This document shows positions 6,278-9,982 of a stretch of DNA of 9,982 bases, piece by piece. Source of the DNA: Clostridiales bacterium (GTDB taxonomy: Bacteria > Bacillota > Clostridia > Oscillospirales > Butyricicoccaceae). Position numbers and translations under genes: made by a program. Under the pieces are notes generated by a model. The model was not told where the DNA came from. It saw nothing but the letters and a program-made list of their open reading frames with translations, and did not search any database. The DNA is taken from contig JANZZB010000052.1 of NCBI GenBank assembly GCA_026419635.1, positions 1 to 9,982 of the forward strand, written 5' to 3'. Each line of letters starts with the position of its first letter. The stretch's first letter is position 1.

Positions 6278-7009
6278 ATGTCAATTTCCCAAATTTATTA
6301 CACTGCCGCCGGCTTTTTTGCAGGAGTACTAGGCACAGGTCTTGGCAGTTTGTTTGCCGTTTTTTTTGACCGGCACGGAAGCCGTTTTTTGTCAGCCGTT
6401 TTAGAGTTCACTGCAGGACTTATGCTTGCCGTCTCATTATTGGATTTGCTGCCCGCAGCCTTTGAACACGCATCGCTTTTTATTGTGCTTATCTCCGTAT
6501 CCTTTGGGGTTTTCGTTATTTTTTTAGTAGACGGACACTCCGGCCATACAGTAAACCCAAAAAACAGAATGTTTACCACCGGCATTTCTATAGCAATATC
6601 CATTGCCCTTCACAATTTTCCAGAGGGGCTTGCAATCGGATCGGCGTTTGGAAGCAGTACCCGTTTGGGGCTTACTCTTTTTCTTGCCATATTGCTTCAC
6701 GATATACCGGAAGGTGTTGCACTCTCCGTTCCTTTAAAATGCGGAGGTATTTCTGGCAAAAGAATCGTTCTTATCGCAGCTTTATCCGGTGTTCCGACAG
6801 GTATCGGTGCTTTTCTCGGTGCCATTGCGGGCCAAATTTCGTTACTATTTGTATCTATATGCCTGTCTTTTGCAGCAGGTGCTATGTTGTATGTTGTACT
6901 GATCGATCTTCTCCCGGAGTCGCAGAGGCTTAGTGACGACCGATTTTCTACATTTTTTAGTATATTAGGCGTATTATTAGGTGTCATAATATCATCAGGT
7001 TTAGGGTGA
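6278..7009 (+). CDS. ZIP family divalent metal transporter, 243 aa
   Basis: This integral membrane protein should import zinc or a similar divalent metal. About eight membrane segments are visible. The metal site of ZIP proteins is present: HNFPEG (112-117) in the fourth helix and HDIPEG (141-146) in the fifth. A short His-containing loop (VDGHSGH) lies before the fourth helix, where ZIP proteins carry their variable His-rich loop. The start is ATG 6278, because GAGGTG (6265-6270) is 7 nt upstream; TTG 6260 and ATG 6263 are in frame, but the latter overlaps this site and neither has its own. The foldback element ends 31 nt upstream, and a perfect palindrome AAGCATATGCTT (6246-6257) lies between, so the leader may affect expression. 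The gene ends in UGA (7007-7009) inside the ribosome binding site of the next gene, suggesting translational coupling. Confidence 0.9.
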   Translation: MSISQIYYTAAGFFAGVLGTGLGSLFAVFFDRHGSRFLSAVLEFTAGLMLAVSLLDLLPAAFEHASLFIVLISVSFGVFVIFLVDGHSGHTVNPKNRMFTTGISIAISIALHNFPEGLAIGSAFGSSTRLGLTLFLAILLHDIPEGVALSVPLKCGGISGKRIVLIAALSGVPTGIGAFLGAIAGQISLLFVSICLSFAAGAMLYVVLIDLLPESQRLSDDRFSTFFSILGVLLGVIISSGLG

Positions 7010-7014
7010 AGCAA

Positions 7015-8673
7015 ATGCAAACGGAAGTTATAACAATACGAAACCCGGAAGAACATACGGAAGAAATTAAGGCAGCTGGTCAGCTCTTACAAAACGGTGA
7101 GGTTGTTGCTATTCCAACAGAAACGGTATATGGCCTTGCCGCAAATGCTCTTGATCGCGAAGCTGTCGCCAAAATTTTCGCCGTCAAAGGACGTCCTCAG
7201 GATAATCCGTTAATCGTTCATATTTCAGAGCTGTCTGAACTATCCGCAGTTACCTCGGAAATTCCAGAATATGCGGTCAGACTGGCATTAAAATTTTGGC
7301 CAGGCCCCCTTACAATGGTCTTTAAACGTCTTGCACGAATTCCGTCTGAAGTTTCGGCAGGTCTTGATACCGTTGCCGTCCGGTGCCCGTCCCATCCTGT
7401 CGCGCGGGCAATTATAAAAGCTGCCAAAGTTCCTCTGGCGGCACCGTCTGCGAATCTTTCCGGGAAACCAAGTCCGACATCGGCCGAGCATGTTATCGCC
7501 GATTTGGAGGGAAAAATACCGCTTATCATAGACGGCGGGACATGCAGTGTCGGAGTCGAATCAACTGTACTGGACCTTACCTGTTATCCTCCCCGGCTTT
7601 TAAGGCCGGGCGGCATCACACCGCAGGATTTAACTTCGGTTATTGGGAAAATTGAAATCGATGAATCCCTTTTCCAAGAAATTAGTGTTCAGAACAAAGT
7701 CTCTTCTCCCGGCATGAAATATAAACATTATGCTCCAAAAGCCCCTGTTAAAGTATTTTGCGGCCCCCCTGCCGCCTCATTGCGCCAGCTTTTATTCTGT
7801 CAACCGAAAAAGGGTGACGGCGTTCTTTGTTTTGACGGCTGTGAACCGCTTTTTAATGATTGCTATGTAATTACCTACGGTGGTGCTAAAGACTATAAGA
7901 AGCAGGCTGCTTCTCTTTTTGACGCTCTGCGCCGTTTTGACGAAGAAGGGGTTCGGCAAATTTATGCGCAATGCCCGCCGGATAACGGGATCGCTTTAGC
8001 TGTAGCAAATCGGCTGAAAAAAGCGTCAGGATTTGATCTAACTTATCCGCCATCCGATTTAATGGTCATCGGGCTCACCGGCAGAAGCGGCAGCGGCAAA
8101 AGTACGGTGGCATCTGTATTTGAAAAAAACGGTGCCGTGATCATTGATGCGGATCAAATCTATCGGATACTTTGTAAATCTTCCATGGACATGAAAAGAG
8201 AGCTCTGTAAACGATTCGGCGATATACTGGATGAAAATTGCGAAGTAAACCGGCGAAAACTTGCAACTCTTGTTTATAAAGACGAAGCCGCTCTCTCCGA
8301 TTTAAATAGGATTACCCATCGATACGTTATGCATGAAATCAATAACCGCCTCATCGGGCTTCAATCATCCGGAGCAAAATGTGCTGTAATTGACGCTCCG
8401 CTTCTTTTTGAAGCATCGGCCGATAAGTTGTGTGATTTAACGGTAGGTATAATTGCGTCAAAACCGGATATGGTAAATCGTGTGCTACTGCGCGATGGGA
8501 TTACCTATGATGAGGCAAGTATGCGCTTAAACAACCAACCGGATAACCTGTTTTATGTTAAAAACTGCAATATGGTACTTGAAAATAACGGTAGCTTGAA
8601 GGACTTATCTATTGATGCTACTGGATTATTTGAAAAAATAATGCAAACGAGAATAAACTCAGATGTTACATAG
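7015..8673 (+). CDS. sua5-coaE: Fused threonylcarbamoyl-AMP synthase (Sua5/YwlC type) and dephospho-CoA kinase (CoaE), 552 aa
   Basis: Two enzymes are encoded in one uninterrupted frame. Residues 1 to about 210 are the YrdC domain, which makes threonylcarbamoyl-AMP for tRNA t6A: IPTETVYGLAANA, KGRPQDNPL (58-66) and PSANLSGKPSPTSA (from 144). SPGMKYKHYAP (231-241) is the Sua5 linker, and about 242-345 is the Sua5 C-terminal domain. From about 349 comes dephospho-CoA kinase, the last step of CoA synthesis: P-loop GRSGSGKST (356-364), DAD with D378 and D380, and VIDAPLLFEA, followed by RVLLRDGITYDEASMRLNNQ. Both halves look full length with key residues kept. No ribosome binding site precedes the internal ATG at 8062, so separate translation of CoaE is unlikely. 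AGGGTG sits 6 nt before ATG 7015; GTG 7006 is in frame but less likely. The gene ends in UAG. Confidence 0.92.
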   Translation: MQTEVITIRNPEEHTEEIKAAGQLLQNGEVVAIPTETVYGLAANALDREAVAKIFAVKGRPQDNPLIVHISELSELSAVTSEIPEYAVRLALKFWPGPLTMVFKRLARIPSEVSAGLDTVAVRCPSHPVARAIIKAAKVPLAAPSANLSGKPSPTSAEHVIADLEGKIPLIIDGGTCSVGVESTVLDLTCYPPRLLRPGGITPQDLTSVIGKIEIDESLFQEISVQNKVSSPGMKYKHYAPKAPVKVFCGPPAASLRQLLFCQPKKGDGVLCFDGCEPLFNDCYVITYGGAKDYKKQAASLFDALRRFDEEGVRQIYAQCPPDNGIALAVANRLKKASGFDLTYPPSDLMVIGLTGRSGSGKSTVASVFEKNGAVIIDADQIYRILCKSSMDMKRELCKRFGDILDENCEVNRRKLATLVYKDEAALSDLNRITHRYVMHEINNRLIGLQSSGAKCAVIDAPLLFEASADKLCDLTVGIIASKPDMVNRVLLRDGITYDEASMRLNNQPDNLFYVKNCNMVLENNGSLKDLSIDATGLFEKIMQTRINSDVT

Positions 8674-8719
8674 GCCGCTCTGCTTGCCGCTTTGTGGTAA
8701 ACGCGGTATATGGCCAGCG

Positions 8720-8783
8720 CTCCCGCTAATCCGCCGCGCGCGGGAGTTCCTATATGATGTGCCGGAACGCGGCGGCACAGGAG
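8720..8783 (+). promoter_or_regulatory. GC-rich structured leader with sequestered ribosome binding site
   Basis: The 116-nt gap before the aminopeptidase is GC-rich and full of pairing segments. Hairpin 1 is CTCCCGC/GCGGGAG (8720-8726 with 8740-8746). Hairpin 2 is GTGCCG/CGGCAC (8759-8764 with 8773-8778), extended by TTCCT/AGGAG (8747-8751 with 8779-8783), which covers the ribosome binding site. Part of the hairpin 1 loop, CCGCCGCG (8731-8738), is exactly complementary to 8768-8775, so a pseudoknot-like alternative would break hairpin 2. GGAGTTC occurs twice, at 8743 and 8780, each ahead of an in-frame ATG. This could be a translational switch; no known riboswitch is recognised. Confidence 0.4.
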
Positions 8784-8789
8784 TTCATC

Positions 8790-9785
8790 ATGTCTGATAA
8801 CGAGAATAAAAAGGCAAAAGAATTGAAGAAAAAACTGTTTTATGACCCGGATAACGGTTATGACCGCATTTCCAAAGAAGACCGCGATGCAACTTTTGCA
8901 CTGAGCCATGAGTATGCCTCTTTTCTTGATCAGTGCAAAACCGAAGGCGAATGTGTAGAATTTGTTACCAGGATGATCGACAAATATGGTTTTCGCCCCT
9001 TTACCCGCGGAATGCGCCTTGCACCGGGAGATAAAGTTTTTACGGTAAACCGGGCTAAATCTGTAATTCTTGCTGTAATAGGAAAAAACAGCTTATCAAA
9101 AGGCGCCAATCTAATCGGTTCGCATATTGATGCACCGCGTATTGACGTGCGAACAATTCCTTTGTATGAAGATTCCGGTATTTGTTTATTCAAAACCCAT
9201 TATTACGGCGGTATTAAGAAATATCAATGGACCACTCTGCCACTGGAACTTAGAGGCAACATTGTTAAAACAGACGGTACAAAAATTTCAGTTTCGATCG
9301 GATCAAAACCAAGTGACCCTGTTTTTATCATTACCGATCTTCTTCCCCACTTAGCTTCTGATCAGATGAAAAAGTCACTAGCCGAAGCATTTACCGGAGA
9401 AGGGTTAAATGTCATTGCGGGAACGATTCCGTCAGCAAGCGATAAAGACGGTTCAGAACGCATTAAGCTTGCGGTATTAGAGTATCTGTATCATTCTATT
9501 GGCATTACGGAACACGATTTTATTTCCGCAGATTTATCCTTTGTACCAGCATTAAATGCTCGAGATGTCGGTTTTGACCGCAGCTTGATGGGTGCATACG
9601 GACATGATGACCGCGTATGTTCTTTTGCCGCTTTTCAGGCAATCTTAAAAAGCAAAACACCTGAAAAGACCTCTATTTGCCTGCTTGCGGATAAAGAAGA
9701 AACCGGTTCGGATGGCACAACAGGAATGCAGTCACAATTTTTTGATACCTTTATGGCTGACCTGTGTGAAATTCAGGGTGTTTGA
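8790..9785 (+). CDS. M18 family aminopeptidase, N-terminal part ending at an in-frame UGA (331 aa)
   Basis: M18 enzymes are two-metal aminopeptidases that remove N-terminal residues from peptides in the cytoplasm. Visible metal and catalytic residues are H112 in IGSHIDAPRID, the bridging Asp in GHDDRV (probably D274), and E303/E304 in DKEETGS. These are assigned by alignment from memory to human DNPEP. The frame meets UGA at 9783-9785, giving 331 aa against a usual 430-480. The next Asp ligand (LSADV, 9825-9827) and the final His ligand lie after the UGA, so a product stopped here should be inactive. The start is ATG 8790 with AGGAG 6 nt upstream. An in-frame ATG at 8754 with GGGAG 7 nt upstream would add 12 residues (MMCRNAAAQEFI), but homologues recalled from Clostridia begin near 8790. 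The gene follows the Sua5-CoaE fusion. Confidence 0.85.
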   Translation: MSDNENKKAKELKKKLFYDPDNGYDRISKEDRDATFALSHEYASFLDQCKTEGECVEFVTRMIDKYGFRPFTRGMRLAPGDKVFTVNRAKSVILAVIGKNSLSKGANLIGSHIDAPRIDVRTIPLYEDSGICLFKTHYYGGIKKYQWTTLPLELRGNIVKTDGTKISVSIGSKPSDPVFIITDLLPHLASDQMKKSLAEAFTGEGLNVIAGTIPSASDKDGSERIKLAVLEYLYHSIGITEHDFISADLSFVPALNARDVGFDRSLMGAYGHDDRVCSFAAFQAILKSKTPEKTSICLLADKEETGSDGTTGMQSQFFDTFMADLCEIQGV

Positions 9786-9982
9786 CCCCGCGAATGCTAT
9801 GAGCATTCCGCCTGCCTTTCTGCGGACGTCGCAAATGCGTATGATCCAAACTATCCGGAAGTTTCGGAAAAACGGAACGATGCCAGAATCAATTTTGGCG
9901 CTGTGCTGACAAAATATACGGGCTCTCGAGGAAAATCCGGAACTTCGGAAGCCGGTGCCGATTTTGTTGCTAAGCTTCGTCG
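9786..9982 (+). pseudogene. Continuation of the M18 aminopeptidase after the in-frame UGA (cut by the window edge)
   Basis: Directly after the UGA the same frame stays open for 65 codons to the window end, and the translation is clearly M18: PRECYEHSACLSADVANAYD, then PNYPEVSEKRNDARINFG, then LTKYTGSRGKSGTSEAGA. The Asp of LSADV (codon 9825-9827) matches a metal ligand of the family. Because no frame change occurs, a single codon separates this segment from the first 331 residues. The simplest cause is a nonsense change such as CGA to TGA, or a sequence error. Readthrough of the UGA is the other possibility. Roughly 70-80 more codons should lie beyond the window. It is labelled pseudogene only because it lies behind a stop; it shows no other decay. 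Confidence 0.8.
9790..9811 (+). other. Stem-loop just after the in-frame UGA
   Basis: GAATGCT (9792-9798) and AGCATTC (9802-9808) form a perfect 7-bp stem with a 3-nt loop ATG. GC at 9790-9791 can extend it with GC at 9810-9811 across a single bulged C. It begins 4-6 nt after the UGA, which is followed by C (UGAC, a leaky context). It does not fit the bacterial SECIS description well, because the apical loop has no G in its first two bases and lies only 13 nt past the UGA. It may simply reflect the codons for ECYEHS. Confidence 0.4.

Noticed and set aside
8553..8909. 118-codon minus-strand open frame across the aminopeptidase leader
   Set aside because: It runs antisense to the conserved ends of CoaE and the start of the M18 gene, shows no known domain and no convincing start signal.
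9783..9982. Frameshift explaining the short aminopeptidase
   Set aside because: The conserved M18 sequence after the stop is in the same frame as before it (9783 and 9789 share phase with 8790), so it is an in-frame stop, not a shift.

Overview
The window looks like a chromosomal housekeeping segment from a Gram-positive, low-to-mid GC member of the Clostridia, most likely the Oscillospiraceae/Ruminococcaceae. This is an inference from strong AGGAG/GAGGTG-type ribosome binding sites, a class A penicillin-binding protein with a long Gly/Asn/Thr-rich tail, an orphan ECF-type S component, and a gene order around prfA and sua5 that recalls other Firmicutes. No phage, plasmid, CRISPR or tRNA gene is visible.

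Layout. Bases 2-1354 hold the 3' part of a class A penicillin-binding protein. A perfect 32-nt palindrome (1356-1387) ends it and also ends a convergent small gene on the minus strand (55 aa, unknown function, 1408-1575). A divergent promoter region follows. Rightward from it run a cyclophilin (1756-2274) and an ABC-F ATPase (2296-4176), closely spaced. After an 82-nt gap come an ECF S component (4259-4765) and release factor 1, prfA (4781-5851). The gap 5852-6277 has no gene; it holds a short inverted repeat and a 273-nt foldback element (5974-6246). Then come a ZIP metal transporter (6278-7009), a 552-aa in-frame fusion of a Sua5-type threonylcarbamoyl-AMP synthase and dephospho-CoA kinase (7015-8673), a 116-nt GC-rich structured leader, and an M18 aminopeptidase (8790 to the window edge).

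The genes share no single pathway. Several serve translation: prfA (termination), Sua5 (the t6A base of tRNA), ABC-F (ribosome-associated) and cyclophilin (protein folding). The others cover CoA synthesis, metal uptake, peptide breakdown and cell-wall synthesis.

The points most worth a second look are: (1) an in-frame UGA at 9783-9785 inside the M18 aminopeptidase, after which 65 further codons in the same frame still encode conserved M18 sequence, with a short perfect hairpin just after the UGA; (2) the 273-nt foldback element, with 28-nt ends that pair at 25 positions and two internal arms; (3) the Sua5-CoaE fusion; (4) the leader before the aminopeptidase, where the ribosome binding site can be locked in a hairpin that competes with an alternative 8-bp helix; and (5) the orphan 55-aa gene with its own signals.
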